Assembly (NCBI RefSeq): GCF_011050415.1
Contig: NZ_DRFS01000024.1
Coordinates: forward strand, 248,001-312,000
DNA from: Halomonas sp.
GTDB taxonomy: Bacteria > Pseudomonadota > Gammaproteobacteria > Pseudomonadales > Halomonadaceae
DNA length: 64,000 bases
Reading direction: 5' to 3'
How positions within the stretch are numbered: the first letter of the stretch is position 1; each line of letters begins with the position of its first letter. This document shows positions 38,798 through 48,584 of this stretch, piece by piece. A model generated the notes under the pieces. That model saw only the letters and a list, made by a program, of their open reading frames with translations. It was not told where the DNA came from and searched no databases. The translations under genes were made by a program, and so were the position numbers.

Positions 38798-40153
38798 ATG
38801 ACGCGCGACATAATGGAGGACTTCCAAACACAGCGCCAAGCTGCCAGCCAGATGCCCTACCCAACGCTGAAGGTTCGTCGTGACCGTTTGGCCCGTTTAG
38901 CGCGCATGACCCAACATCATCAGCTTGAAATTATACGCGCCATTCAGACGGACTTTGGCCAGCGCAGTGACGTTGAAATACGCATGGCTGAAATCAGCGC
39001 GGTAATTCACGCCACCCGCCATGCAAGGCTTCATTTATGGCACTGGATGCGCCCTTTGTCGGCCACTATGCCGTTGCGGCTGCTGCCTGCCCGTGCACGA
39101 ATCACACCTCAGCCACTGGGTGTGGTAGGCGTGATGTCGCCCTGGAATTACCCCTGGAGCTTGGCGCTAATGCCCACGGTAGATGCCTTTGCCGCAGGCA
39201 ATGTCGTTATGCTAAAGCCTAGCGAGCACTGCCCGGCTACCAGTGCACTGCTAAAGCGACTAGTGCCACAATACTTTACCCCGGAAGAACTCCACGTGGT
39301 GGAAGGCGGTATCGAGGTAGCGCAGCACTTTAGCCACTTGCCGTTTGATCACTTAGTGTTTACCGGTTCTACGGCGGTAGGCCGTCAAGTCGCGCAGGCG
39401 GCTGCAGCAAATTTAACCCCTACTACGCTGGAACTTGGCGGCAAGACCCCCGCCATCATCGCAGAGGATGCGGACCTGGACGAAGCTGCTGCAGCGATTA
39501 TTTTCGGTAAAGCCATGAACGGTGGGCAAACCTGCATCGCCCCAGATTACGTACTGGTAGAAAGCCGCCGTATTAGCGACTTGGTTAAAGCGTTAAGCCA
39601 CGCTATTGAACAGCAGCGCCCCGACGAGAAAGCGGCGACCCAGCCGATTAATGCCATACACCAACAGCGACAGGAGGCCATGCTGGCTGAAGCCGCTGAC
39701 CATAGCTGCAGGGTCATCGACCAAGGCAGCCATGCCCCAGCGTTAATTATCGACCCCCATCAAGATCTGCAGGTAATGCGTGAAGAAATTTTTGGCCGCT
39801 GCCTGCCAGTAATTGGCGTAAGTGATGTGCAGGCTGCCATAGACTATGTCAATGCACGCCCGCACCCGCTAGCACTTTATGCGTTTACTTATGATAAACG
39901 CTTACAGCAGCAGCTACTTCATGAAACGCATTCAGGCGCGCTGGTATTTAACGCCACGCTACTTCACCACGCAGTACCTTCGCTACCGTTTGGCGGCGTC
40001 GGTGAAAGTGGTATGGGCGCTTATCATGGCCGCCATGGCTTTGAGCGATTTAGTCATATGCGCGGCGTGTTTCTTCAACCTAAACGTAATCTGAGCCATT
40101 TGCTTTACCCCCCTTACCGACGCTGGCTAATGAAACTGTTAGGAGTCGGTTAA
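38798..40153 (+). CDS. Aldehyde dehydrogenase, coniferyl-aldehyde-dehydrogenase-like
   Basis: NAD(P)-dependent dehydrogenase of 451 residues. The catalytic Glu is in LELGGKTPAI and the Cys in NGGQTCIAPDY. MSPWNYPWSLALMP and FTGSTAVGRQV bind the cofactor. The NGGQTC-APDY pattern and the C-terminal YPPYRRW are typical of the coniferyl aldehyde/fatty aldehyde dehydrogenase branch, where a C-terminal segment can associate with membranes. The ATG at 38798 has AAGGAG just upstream; an ATG twelve codons earlier has none. It is not in an operon; the palindromes upstream suggest inducible control. Confidence 0.88.
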   Translation: MTRDIMEDFQTQRQAASQMPYPTLKVRRDRLARLARMTQHHQLEIIRAIQTDFGQRSDVEIRMAEISAVIHATRHARLHLWHWMRPLSATMPLRLLPARARITPQPLGVVGVMSPWNYPWSLALMPTVDAFAAGNVVMLKPSEHCPATSALLKRLVPQYFTPEELHVVEGGIEVAQHFSHLPFDHLVFTGSTAVGRQVAQAAAANLTPTTLELGGKTPAIIAEDADLDEAAAAIIFGKAMNGGQTCIAPDYVLVESRRISDLVKALSHAIEQQRPDEKAATQPINAIHQQRQEAMLAEAADHSCRVIDQGSHAPALIIDPHQDLQVMREEIFGRCLPVIGVSDVQAAIDYVNARPHPLALYAFTYDKRLQQQLLHETHSGALVFNATLLHHAVPSLPFGGVGESGMGAYHGRHGFERFSHMRGVFLQPKRNLSHLLYPPYRRWLMKLLGVG

Positions 40154-40241
40154 AGCTTATGAATTAATTACCGATAGTTAATTACCTATTGTCTTAACGT
40201 CCTTATGGTATGTTTTGTCAATTCACTGCTTTGGAAAGGCC

Positions 40242-42485
40242 ATGCAAGCCCCAGATACTCCTCATAATGAAGCAGAACGCCTGGCGGCCTTGCATGCTTT
40301 ACAGGTTTTAGATTCGCCCGCTGAAATGGCCTTTGAGCGCATGACACAATTGGCGCGAGATCTTTTTGATGTGCCTATTGCGTTAGTCTCGTTAGTCGAT
40401 AAACAGCGTCAATGGTTTAAATCACATCAAGGTCTTGAGGTGCGTGAAACCAGCCGAGAGGTCTCTTTCTGCGCCCATGCCGTCGCCCATGATGCCCCTT
40501 TGATCATTGAAGACACGCTTTTAGACGAGCGCTTTAAAGACAACCCTCTGGTTGGCGAACAGCCTCATATCCGCTTTTACGCGGGCTATCCGTTAAGACC
40601 ATTCGATGGTTTGGCAGTGGGTACACTGTGCTTAATTGACCGCCAGCCTCGCCAATTTAGCGAGCGCGATTTAAAGCTATTGAGCAGTTTGGCCGGTCAG
40701 GTGGAAGAGCTACTGCGCCAGCATAAGCTTCAGGTCGACCTGACCCGCTCCGCTCGCAGCATGCTCAAAGAACAAGACCTGCTCAAAGTGCTTCATCAAG
40801 GCATTACCGATTACCAGGCGCTAATGTCAGGAAAACGCTTATGGATTTTCTTGATGGAGGCCCTGCGCAAGCTGACTGATAGTGACTATGCGCTGATTGG
40901 TGAGGTCATGCCCACCGACACCACCAACGCGCTTAAAATCCATGCGATCACTGACTTATCGTGGAGCGAAGAGTCGCGCCAACTGATGGAACGGCTGCGC
41001 AGCGGCGATATGACGCTCACCAATCCCAAATCGCTCCTGGGTAACGTGTTTGCGTATGGTGAGGTGATCATGACGAACGACGTCTACAGCCATACCAAGC
41101 GTGGAGGTTTCCCCCCAGGACACCCGATTCTTCACAACTATCTGGGTGTACCTATTTTCAGCGGTGAGCGGCTTATCGGCATGTACGCCATTGCCAACAG
41201 CAAACAACCGTTAAACCAAGCGCTGTTAGATTGGCTTCAGCCGTTTACTGATACCTGTGCACTGCTAATCAACCTATACAGCCAGATGGCCGAGCGCGAA
41301 CTAGTGATGCGCGATTTAGCTGTTGCTAGAGATCAAGCTGAAACGGCCAATCGGGCGAAAAGTGAATTTCTTTCGTCCATGAGTCATGAGCTACGTACCC
41401 CGCTCAATGCGATTATTGGCTTTTCCCAGCTATTGGCTAAAGGAAGACGCGACCCACTGAGCGAAAAACAACAGCGCCAGATAGGTCAAATTGAAAAAAG
41501 TGGCCAGCATTTACTGAGTTTAATCAATGAAGTGCTTGATCTGGCTAGAATTGAAGCTGGACATCTGACGCTCTCGATAGAAACTATCGCGATTGCCAAT
41601 ATCATTAATGACGCATGCAGCACCCTTGAAGCTAACATTGAAGCCGCTGGCATTAAATTAACTCGCACGCTAATACCACTCAACTGCCAAGTAACCGCTG
41701 ACTACACGCGCACCAAGCAGGTAATGCTTAATCTGCTTTCTAATGCGATTAAATACAACAGCCACCAGGGCACTATCCATATTGCGGTAACGCAACTAAG
41801 CGAAGAAGTACGTATCAGCGTTACTGATTCGGGGAAAGGGATTGCGGCGGAGCGGCAGCATGAATTGTTTGAACCCTTTAATCGGCTTGGTGCCGAGCAT
41901 GAGGCGGTCGAAGGCACCGGGATCGGCTTAGCCATTACTCGAGAGCTAATTGGCCGAATGCAGGGGCGCATCGGGGTTGATAGCACGGTAGGTGAAGGGT
42001 CTACTTTTTGGTTCACATTGCCTATAGCACAACAGGATACATTGCCAGAACAGCCGCTGATTAACACCTACGTTGAAGCTAGTCACGACAGTGAACGTCT
42101 CTTTCAGATACTTTATATCGAAGATAACCCAACCAACCAGCGGTTGATGGAAGATATTATTGATGATTTCTCCCATATACAGCTGCAGACGGCGGCCAGC
42201 GCTGAAATGGGGCTTGAAATCATGCGTCACTCAGTGCCCGATTTAGTGCTAATGGATATTCATTTACCCGGCATGAACGGTTATCAAGCACTAGCGGTGA
42301 TGCAACAAGATCCTAGCCTTCAGCATATTACGGTTATTGCGCTGTCTGCCAACGCCATGGAGCGCGACCTGCGTTATGGCTTGGCTGCTGGATTTAGCGA
42401 CTATCTCACCAAGCCTATTGATATCGACACACTCAGTAATACGCTCAACCAGTACTTACATCCTGCGTTAAGGAAGGCACCATGA
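40242..42485 (+). CDS. Soluble hybrid sensor histidine kinase (GAF-GAF-HisKA-HATPase-REC)
   Basis: The 747-residue protein has no membrane segment. The first GAF domain is at about residues 20-165 (SFCAHAVAHDAPLIIED), the second at about 185-345. The HisKA phospho-acceptor is His382 in MSHELRTPLNAI. The ATPase N box (NLLSNAIKYN), G1 (DSGKGI) and G2 (GTGIGLAI) are intact. The receiver domain has phospho-acceptor Asp672 (LVLMDIHLPGMNGY). The ATG at 40242 has GGAAAGG nearby; a TTG nine codons earlier is less likely. Its stop overlaps the next response-regulator gene, its probable partner. Confidence 0.92.
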   Translation: MQAPDTPHNEAERLAALHALQVLDSPAEMAFERMTQLARDLFDVPIALVSLVDKQRQWFKSHQGLEVRETSREVSFCAHAVAHDAPLIIEDTLLDERFKDNPLVGEQPHIRFYAGYPLRPFDGLAVGTLCLIDRQPRQFSERDLKLLSSLAGQVEELLRQHKLQVDLTRSARSMLKEQDLLKVLHQGITDYQALMSGKRLWIFLMEALRKLTDSDYALIGEVMPTDTTNALKIHAITDLSWSEESRQLMERLRSGDMTLTNPKSLLGNVFAYGEVIMTNDVYSHTKRGGFPPGHPILHNYLGVPIFSGERLIGMYAIANSKQPLNQALLDWLQPFTDTCALLINLYSQMAERELVMRDLAVARDQAETANRAKSEFLSSMSHELRTPLNAIIGFSQLLAKGRRDPLSEKQQRQIGQIEKSGQHLLSLINEVLDLARIEAGHLTLSIETIAIANIINDACSTLEANIEAAGIKLTRTLIPLNCQVTADYTRTKQVMLNLLSNAIKYNSHQGTIHIAVTQLSEEVRISVTDSGKGIAAERQHELFEPFNRLGAEHEAVEGTGIGLAITRELIGRMQGRIGVDSTVGEGSTFWFTLPIAQQDTLPEQPLINTYVEASHDSERLFQILYIEDNPTNQRLMEDIIDDFSHIQLQTAASAEMGLEIMRHSVPDLVLMDIHLPGMNGYQALAVMQQDPSLQHITVIALSANAMERDLRYGLAAGFSDYLTKPIDIDTLSNTLNQYLHPALRKAP

Positions 42486-44248
42486 GCCTTACTGAAAAAC
42501 ACTTGTTAGTGGTCGACGACAATACGATTAACATTGAATTAATTCTCGATTTGCTTGATGAGTATGGCTTCGAAAATGTTCATGGCATTAACGACCCTCG
42601 AGAAGTCATTGCCCACTGCCAACAGCATTTACCCGACTTGCTGCTGTTGGATATCCGTATGCCGCATTTAGATGGCTATGCGGTTATTGAAGAGTTACGC
42701 AAGCACTTCGCCGAGCAGATGCCGCCGATCATTGTACTGACAGCTCAAATTGATGACACCACCCGGCAGCGCGCACTCGCCATGGGGGTTCGCGACTTCA
42801 TCACCAAGCCTTTCAAACAAGATGAAGTCCTGCAGCGGATACGCAACACGCTTGACGTTGAGCACCGCTACCAAATGCGCGATAAGCAAGCAGACCACTT
42901 AGAGCTGATCATTGCCAAGCGCACCCAAGAGTTGGATCGCCAGTCACGCACTGATCCGATTACGCAGTTGCCCAATCGGCGTGGATTAGATCAAGCTCTT
43001 CAAGCGGCCTCGCTGCAAGCCTCCGGAACCGGGCTTCTATTTATTGCCCTTGATCGCCTGGATGATATTGTGCGGCTGCACGGTTATCGGATAGCCGACA
43101 AGTTGCTGTACTTTATAAGTCAGCAGCTTCGCCAAAAACTCGACGCTGACTGCCTGTTGGGTTTATGGGGCGGTAGCGAAATGCTGGTTATTACTCCGAC
43201 AGCTAATCAAGACAAACTGCTTCAATTAGCGGATCGGATACTTGAGTGTTTCGAGCATGACCAGGCGTTAGATGATCTCCTTCTCCCCGTTAGCGCTCGC
43301 ATTGGTATTAGTGGAGAAGAAGGATACTTTGACACTGAAAGACTGGTCCACATGGCAGCATTAGCGCTACCTCCACAAGAGACGCGATTCGTCCAGTGCT
43401 ACACCCCAGCTCTTGAAGAGAAGCAGCGACATCAGTTGCACCTTCAGCAGGCTATTCGTGGCGCCACACAGCGCGGTGAGATGTCACTTGCCTTTCAGCC
43501 TAAAATCTCGCTCACTGATCACAAGATTCTTGGCGCAGAAGCACTACTGCGCTGGCAGCATCCTGAGTTCGGTCTTATTTCCCCTGGCGAGTTTATTCCA
43601 CTGGCCGAAGCCAGTGGTGATATTCTCTTAATAGGTGACTGGGTGATAGATGAGGCTATGCGCCATATCAATGAGTGGCGAGCATTGGAGCTACTCAATA
43701 ACGATTTTCACATTGCGATTAACGTAGCCGCACGCCAATTAACGCGTAAAGACTTCGCCCAACAGCTGCTGGCACGCTTAGCGGAGCAGCAGATTCCCGA
43801 ACGCTTTTTAGCCCTGGAAGTAACCGAATCGGGGCTGATGAGCGATATGAATCACGCTCGGCAGCAGCTTTCTCAACTGGCTGACATGAATATAGCCGTT
43901 GCCATTGACGATTTTGGCACTGGGCATTCATCGCTGGCCTATATTAAAACGCTTCCCTTCTCGACGCTTAAGATTGACCGTGCCTTTGTTATGGATCTTG
44001 AAACCAGTGCCATTGACCGTCAATTAGCGCACACCATCACACAATTAGCCCACAGCGTAGGCTGCGACGTGGTGGCCGAGGGCATTGAAAACTCAGCACA
44101 AGCAGCATATTTAAGCTCTATTGGCTGTGAAGCTGCGCAAGGTTATTTTTATGCCCGACCACTACCGGCGGAAGCATTTGTGACATGGTGCACTGAATGG
44201 AAACCACTTAGTTCCACACTTCACCTGGAGACCGTCAATGGCCCATGA
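42482..44248 (+). CDS. Response regulator with degenerate GGDEF and intact EAL domain
   Basis: The 588-residue protein has a receiver domain at about residues 1-125 with Asp57 ([14 protein letters not shown]), a short coiled linker, a GGDEF-like domain at about 155-300 and an EAL domain at about 320-575. The GGDEF signature is GGSEM, so cyclase activity is probably lost. The EAL motifs are kept: [33 protein letters not shown] and EGIEN. It should therefore be a phosphorylation-controlled cyclic-di-GMP phosphodiesterase. It overlaps the hybrid kinase gene by 4 nt and the regulator gene downstream by 11 nt. Confidence 0.92.
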   Translation: MSLTEKHLLVVDDNTINIELILDLLDEYGFENVHGINDPREVIAHCQQHLPDLLLLDIRMPHLDGYAVIEELRKHFAEQMPPIIVLTAQIDDTTRQRALAMGVRDFITKPFKQDEVLQRIRNTLDVEHRYQMRDKQADHLELIIAKRTQELDRQSRTDPITQLPNRRGLDQALQAASLQASGTGLLFIALDRLDDIVRLHGYRIADKLLYFISQQLRQKLDADCLLGLWGGSEMLVITPTANQDKLLQLADRILECFEHDQALDDLLLPVSARIGISGEEGYFDTERLVHMAALALPPQETRFVQCYTPALEEKQRHQLHLQQAIRGATQRGEMSLAFQPKISLTDHKILGAEALLRWQHPEFGLISPGEFIPLAEASGDILLIGDWVIDEAMRHINEWRALELLNNDFHIAINVAARQLTRKDFAQQLLARLAEQQIPERFLALEVTESGLMSDMNHARQQLSQLADMNIAVAIDDFGTGHSSLAYIKTLPFSTLKIDRAFVMDLETSAIDRQLAHTITQLAHSVGCDVVAEGIENSAQAAYLSSIGCEAAQGYFYARPLPAEAFVTWCTEWKPLSSTLHLETVNGP

Positions 44249-45101
44249 CTTACTTGACCGCTTACGCGAACGTCTAGAAGAACTTAACCGCTCGGAGCGT
44301 AAAGTCGCCAATGTAATTCTTGAGGACCCAACGTTAGCCACCAGCCTTAGTATTGCCAGCTTGGCCCAGGCAGCTAGCGTCAGTGAACCGACCGTCAACC
44401 GCTTCTGTCGCAACTTTGGTGCAAAAGGCTATCCAGACTTCAAAATCAAACTAGCCCAGAGTCTCGCTGGGGGCACACCTTATGTGACCCGTGCGGTAGA
44501 GCCCGGAGACTCCGCTACTCAATACACGCACAAAATTTTTGGCGCCACTATCGCAGCTCTTGATGAAGCACAGCGCGAAATCGATATGTCAGCCGTGGAA
44601 CGCATGGTCGACTACCTTACTCAAGCCAAACAAATTCATATTTTTGGCTTAGGTGCTTCCGGCGCTGTTGCTCAAGATGCTCAGCATAAATTCTTCCGCT
44701 TTAACCTACCGGTGATGGCCTACATTGATGTACTGATGCAGCGCATGGTGGCGGCGGCATGCCATACAGGAGATGTAGTGGTAATTATCTCCTACACCGG
44801 ACGCACACGAGAACTGGTGGATATTGCTCGTTTAGCAAGAGATGCCGGAGCAGTGGTTCTCGGTATTACCGCGCCCAACTCCCCTCTGGCTAACCAGTGC
44901 ACCGCCACCCTCGATGTCGCGACGCCAGAAGATACCGACCACTATATGCCGATGACCTCCCGTGTAATCCAGTTAACGTTAATTGATGCATTGGCCACGG
45001 GGGTGACCTTAAGGCGTGGCGAAGACTTCTTACCCCACCTTAAGAAAATCAAAGATAGCCTGAGGGATACCCGCTTTCCGCTGGAAAAGCCTGTTAAATA
45101 G
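44238..45101 (+). CDS. hexR: HexR-type transcriptional regulator (RpiR family, HTH-SIS)
   Basis: The 287-residue protein has an N-terminal HTH_6 domain at about residues 1-78 ([21 protein letters not shown]). A sugar-phosphate-binding SIS domain covers about 110-260 ([32 protein letters not shown]). HexR senses 2-keto-3-deoxy-6-phosphogluconate and controls Entner-Doudoroff and central carbon genes. Usually it neighbours zwf, edd or glk; here it follows the cyclic-di-GMP pair and even overlaps it by 11 nt, with GGAG 7 nt before its ATG. HexR rather than another RpiR member is likely but not certain. Confidence 0.85.
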   Translation: MAHDLLDRLRERLEELNRSERKVANVILEDPTLATSLSIASLAQAASVSEPTVNRFCRNFGAKGYPDFKIKLAQSLAGGTPYVTRAVEPGDSATQYTHKIFGATIAALDEAQREIDMSAVERMVDYLTQAKQIHIFGLGASGAVAQDAQHKFFRFNLPVMAYIDVLMQRMVAAACHTGDVVVIISYTGRTRELVDIARLARDAGAVVLGITAPNSPLANQCTATLDVATPEDTDHYMPMTSRVIQLTLIDALATGVTLRRGEDFLPHLKKIKDSLRDTRFPLEKPVK

Positions 45102-45136
45102 TTAGGGGTACGTCGTGAGGGGTTAATAGAAAGTCG

Positions 45137-45493
45137 TTAGCTCACTGCGGCGGTGACGGTAATCTCCACTTTAAGCTCATCGGAGGGGAGCGGCGCGCAT
45201 ACGCAGGTGCGCGCCGGTGCGTATCCTTCGGGTACCCAGGCATCCCACACTGCATTCATAGCGGTAACGTCACCACCCTCTTTTAAATAAACCGTCGCGC
45301 TCAGCAACTGTTCACGGCTCGAGCCAATCTCTTTTAACAGTGCATCCACTCGCGCCAGCATACTTTCTGTTTGTAGTGTGATATCGCCATTACGAGCCTC
45401 TGGGCCAGCTACCTGACCACACAAATATGCCACCCCTTGATGAATCACCGCGCGGCTCATGCGGGCTTTTGTATCGTGTCGTTGAATAGTCAT
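45137..45493 (-). CDS. RidA-family (YjgF/YER057c/UK114) protein
   Basis: The 118-residue protein has the family features [35 protein letters not shown] and the C-terminal [19 protein letters not shown], whose Arg is the reactive-enamine/imine ligand in RidA. RidA proteins hydrolyse 2-aminoacrylate and related imines made by PLP enzymes. The start at 45493 is an ATG; a TTG five codons upstream is poorer. Its neighbours are an Lrp-type regulator (same strand, 103 bp upstream) and leuA, suggesting an amino-acid metabolism role. Which RidA subfamily it belongs to was not determined. Confidence 0.88.
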   Translation of the reverse strand: MTIQRHDTKARMSRAVIHQGVAYLCGQVAGPEARNGDITLQTESMLARVDALLKEIGSSREQLLSATVYLKEGGDVTAMNAVWDAWVPEGYAPARTCVCAPLPSDELKVEITVTAAVS

Positions 45494-45596
45494 AGTGAAA
45501 ATTTCCAAAATTTATAAAAATACCAGTCTAAACTGCTTGGCAATCACTTGGCTAGCGAGTGTCTTTTTAGCTAGTTTTTGTAGGTCCTGGCATTGT

Positions 45597-46085
45597 TTAT
45601 CGATCTCTATCCATCGGCACTGGCCGATTCTCAAACACACGCCGCAGCACAAAACTGGTATGCGCACCGGTGACGCCTTCAATACGATTAATCACGTGCA
45701 GCAGCAGATGTTGGTAGTCGTCCATATCTCGCACCAAAATCTTAAGCTGAAAATCAGCCGCTTGGCCGGTAATAATCAAACACTCGACCACATTGGGTAT
45801 CTCGCGTATATGGCGTTCAAAATTATCAAAACGCTCAGGCGTGTGCTGATCCATAGAAATATGCAGTAACGCCATTAACTGATAACCCAACTGTCGAGCA
45901 TCCACCTCAGCGCGATAGTTCAGTATCAAGCCGTGCTCTTCCAAGGCCCGCACACGTCTCAAACAAGGCGAAGGAGAAAGCCCAATGCGATCCGCCAATT
46001 CCTGATTACTAATGCGCCCTTCTAACTGCACTATATCTAGGATATGCCGATCAAACCGGTCCAACACAAGGGGCGTCACGGCCAT
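45597..46085 (-). CDS. Lrp/AsnC-family transcriptional regulator
   Basis: The 162-residue protein has an N-terminal HTH (RFDRHILDIVQLEGRISNQELADRIGLSPSPCLRRVRALEEHGL) and a C-terminal RAM effector domain (NVVECLIITGQAADFQLKILV). It reads left toward ridA and diverges from leuA over 194 bp. It probably controls one or both neighbours in response to an amino acid. It is not clearly the global Lrp itself. Confidence 0.9.
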   Translation of the reverse strand: MAVTPLVLDRFDRHILDIVQLEGRISNQELADRIGLSPSPCLRRVRALEEHGLILNYRAEVDARQLGYQLMALLHISMDQHTPERFDNFERHIREIPNVVECLIITGQAADFQLKILVRDMDDYQHLLLHVINRIEGVTGAHTSFVLRRVFENRPVPMDRDR

Positions 46086-46279
46086 AAAAAGCAGCTCCTG
46101 CCAAAAATATTTACTTAAAAGATAGTCTCTGCCAATTATCCCTCCATTAGCCCTATCTTCGCAAGAACCTAGCGCGCCAATCCTTTTACACTAGGTCAAC
46201 TGCCAAAAACAGTGAACGAGCTAGTACGGTCGCCACAAGCAGCCGATTCAATCACCCTGTTTCGTTTAGGAAATCCATC

Positions 46280-47971
46280 ATGCCTGCTTTCGATCCTCGC
46301 AAATATCGCCCGGCGCCCCGCGTGCCTGCCTTCAATCGCCAGTGGCCGGATCGTGATCTAGATCACGCGCCGATATGGGTAAGCGAAGACCTACGCGATG
46401 GTAATCAGGCGCTACTTGAACCGATGACCGTTGAGCAGAAGCAGCGCTTCTGGCAGCAGATCGTTAAAGTAGGCATCAAAGAAGTTATGGTGGGTTTCCC
46501 CTCCGCCAGCCAGCCCGACTACGACTTCGTGCGGTGGCTGATTGAGGAAGATCAAATTCCAGACGACGTAACCATTGCTGTCTTAGTGCAGTGTCGTGAG
46601 CACTTAATTGAGAAAACGTTTGCCTCATTGGTGGGTGCCAAGCGGGCCATTGTGCATCTATATAACTCCACCTCGACCATCCAGCGCGAACGGGTATTTG
46701 AGATGGATCGCGCCGGTATTGTCGATATAGCCGTGCAAGGCGCTACCTGGGTCAAAACCTACGCCGACCAGTACCCTGATATAGAGTGGTGTTTCGAGTA
46801 CACCCCGGAAAGCTTCTCCAGCACCGAAATCGATTTTTCCCTAGAGATCTGTGAAGCGGTAATGGACGTATGGCAGCCAACGCCCACCAACAAATGTATT
46901 CTTAATTTACCCACCACCGTGGAAGTGGCCGGACCACACCATCACGCCGACCAAATTGAGTACTTCTGCCAGCACATTAGTCGCCGCGACAGCGTTATTA
47001 TCTCGGTGCATACTCACAACGATCGCGGTGGCGCAGTGGCCTCTGCCGAACTGGCCCTGCTAGCCGGTGCCGAGCGAGTAGAAGGCACCTTGCTGGGCAA
47101 TGGCGAGCGCACCGGCAATATGGATATAATCACCCTGGCGATGAACCTCTACAGCCAGGGCATTGACCCCCAGCTGGACCTCTCCAACCCAGACGAAATT
47201 ATTCAGGTAGTCCACGAGTGCACCGGTATCGCCATGCACCCACGCCACCCGTGGGTGGGCGAAATGGTCTATACCGCTTTTTCGGGCAGCCACCAGGATG
47301 CAATTCGCAAATCCCTGAAGCATCAAAAGCCCGACGAACCCTGGCAAGTGGCTTATTTGCCTATTGATCCCCACGACATTGGTCGGGATTATCAAGCGGT
47401 GATTCGCGTCAATAGCCAGTCCGGCAAAGGCGGCATGGCTTTCCTGCTTGAGCGCGATTTCGGTATTAACCTGCCACGCTGGATGATGTTGGCCTTGGCA
47501 CCTTACGTGCAGCAAGAGAGCGAGCGACGCGCCAGCGAGCTCTCCAGCGAAATGATTCGCCAAGTGATGTTCGACAACTTCACTCAAGAAGCGCCGCTCT
47601 CGCTAGTCGATTACCGGCTTTCAAAAGGTCAGCAGGAAGGCATTGAGATCACACTGGGTCAAGGCGACGAACTGCTACGACTCACAGGCAAAGGCAATGG
47701 CGCAATGTCCGCCTTTACCGATGCTTGGCAACGCCACTCGGGCAGCAGCGTAGGCATTATCGATTACAGCGAACACTCGTTAGGTGCCAGCAGTGAGGCT
47801 AATGCGATTGCCTTTGTACAGCTAAATATTGATGGCCAGCGAATGTGTGCGGTGGCTGAAGATAGCGATACGGTGAGTGCATCGCTAAAGGCGCTGTTAT
47901 CGGGTATTAATCTCGCTGCCAAAGTAACAGATCAAGTAACTCAGCCCCATACTTCTGCACTAGCACTATAA
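46280..47971 (+). CDS. leuA: 2-isopropylmalate synthase (long, type 2 form)
   Basis: Condenses acetyl-CoA with 2-oxoisovalerate, the first step of leucine synthesis. The 563-residue protein opens with the long-form N-terminus (PAFDPRKYRPAPRV). The metal site is in SEDLRDGNQAL and SVHTHNDRGGAVASAE, and GNGERTGNMDII follows. The C-terminal third is the LeuA allosteric dimer domain. This corresponds to the form seen in actinobacteria and many proteobacteria rather than the short E. coli enzyme. AGGA precedes the ATG by 8 nt. No leucine-rich leader peptide was seen in the upstream 194 bp. Confidence 0.95.
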   Translation: MPAFDPRKYRPAPRVPAFNRQWPDRDLDHAPIWVSEDLRDGNQALLEPMTVEQKQRFWQQIVKVGIKEVMVGFPSASQPDYDFVRWLIEEDQIPDDVTIAVLVQCREHLIEKTFASLVGAKRAIVHLYNSTSTIQRERVFEMDRAGIVDIAVQGATWVKTYADQYPDIEWCFEYTPESFSSTEIDFSLEICEAVMDVWQPTPTNKCILNLPTTVEVAGPHHHADQIEYFCQHISRRDSVIISVHTHNDRGGAVASAELALLAGAERVEGTLLGNGERTGNMDIITLAMNLYSQGIDPQLDLSNPDEIIQVVHECTGIAMHPRHPWVGEMVYTAFSGSHQDAIRKSLKHQKPDEPWQVAYLPIDPHDIGRDYQAVIRVNSQSGKGGMAFLLERDFGINLPRWMMLALAPYVQQESERRASELSSEMIRQVMFDNFTQEAPLSLVDYRLSKGQQEGIEITLGQGDELLRLTGKGNGAMSAFTDAWQRHSGSSVGIIDYSEHSLGASSEANAIAFVQLNIDGQRMCAVAEDSDTVSASLKALLSGINLAAKVTDQVTQPHTSALAL

Positions 47972-47990
47972 CGAACGGTATCACGTTTAC

Positions 47991-48019
47991 ATGCTTAGTG
48001 ACGACGCGTCACTAAGCAT
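47991..48019. terminator. Perfect 13-bp stem-loop after leuA
   Basis: ATGCTTAGTGACG and its reverse complement flank a 3-nt loop, 20 bp after the leuA stop. No U-run follows, so it may act as a 3' stability element or as a terminator aided by other factors. Confidence 0.5.
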
Positions 48020-48194
48020 CAATTGAGCATACACGCCCCCAAGTGCCCGTGTCGCCACCCCGCCAAGTTGAAAGTTTGCGAAGGGGTCTAGCTCCCTACT
48101 CCTTTTTAGTATGTACATTTTATGTGCTCCGGACGCTATAAAACGTGCGTGCTACAATTAGCAGCCTATTTAGTAGGTGCCTACAGGGGGAAGT

Positions 48195-48584
48195 ATGGGA
48201 CATGGCTTAACAAGCTTACTGTTAGTGGCAGTAGGCGGCGCGCTAGGCGGTATGGGGCGGTTTGCCATTTCAAATTTACTTGCACACTATTTAGGTAAAG
48301 CCTTTCCCTGGGGAACACTAGCGGTAAACGCCAGCGGCGCGTTCCTGGCAGGATGGCTATTAGGCACATTAGCCATTCCTACGGTGCAAATATCTCCTTT
48401 ATGGCTTTTGACAGTGGTCGGATTATTAGGGGGATACACCACCGTTTCCTCTTTTAGCTTACAAACCATTGAGCTATGGCAGAGCGGCCGACAACGACGC
48501 GCGGCTATCAATGTGGTCACCACGCTTCTACTTGGCTTAGTGATGGTTACTTTGGGTTGGGTAGTCGCGGGTGGTTCCCTATGA
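48195..48584 (+). CDS. crcB: Fluoride channel subunit FluC/CrcB (first of two)
   Basis: The 129-residue protein has four membrane segments. GGALGGMGRFAISN, PWGTLAVNASGAFLAGWL and LLGGYTTVSSFSLQT carry the Asn and the Thr/Phe residues of the fluoride pore. A GGGGGA SD lies just before the ATG at 48195. It overlaps a second crcB gene by 4 nt (ATGA). Paired crcB genes are known to encode heterodimeric antiparallel channels, whereas single genes give dual-topology homodimers. No fluoride riboswitch was recognised in the 223 bp before it. Confidence 0.93.
   Translation: MGHGLTSLLLVAVGGALGGMGRFAISNLLAHYLGKAFPWGTLAVNASGAFLAGWLLGTLAIPTVQISPLWLLTVVGLLGGYTTVSSFSLQTIELWQSGRQRRAAINVVTTLLLGLVMVTLGWVVAGGSL

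Noticed and set aside
45495..45869. 124-codon plus-strand ORF overlapping the Lrp-type gene
   Set aside because: Antisense to a clear HTH-RAM protein; no SD.
47060..47587. 175-codon minus-strand ORF within leuA
   Set aside because: Shadow of a conserved enzyme on the other strand.
47972..48194. Fluoride riboswitch upstream of crcB
   Set aside because: The conserved crcB-motif core (GGNGATGG...CC and the pseudoknot segment) could not be found by eye; only short unrelated stems are present.
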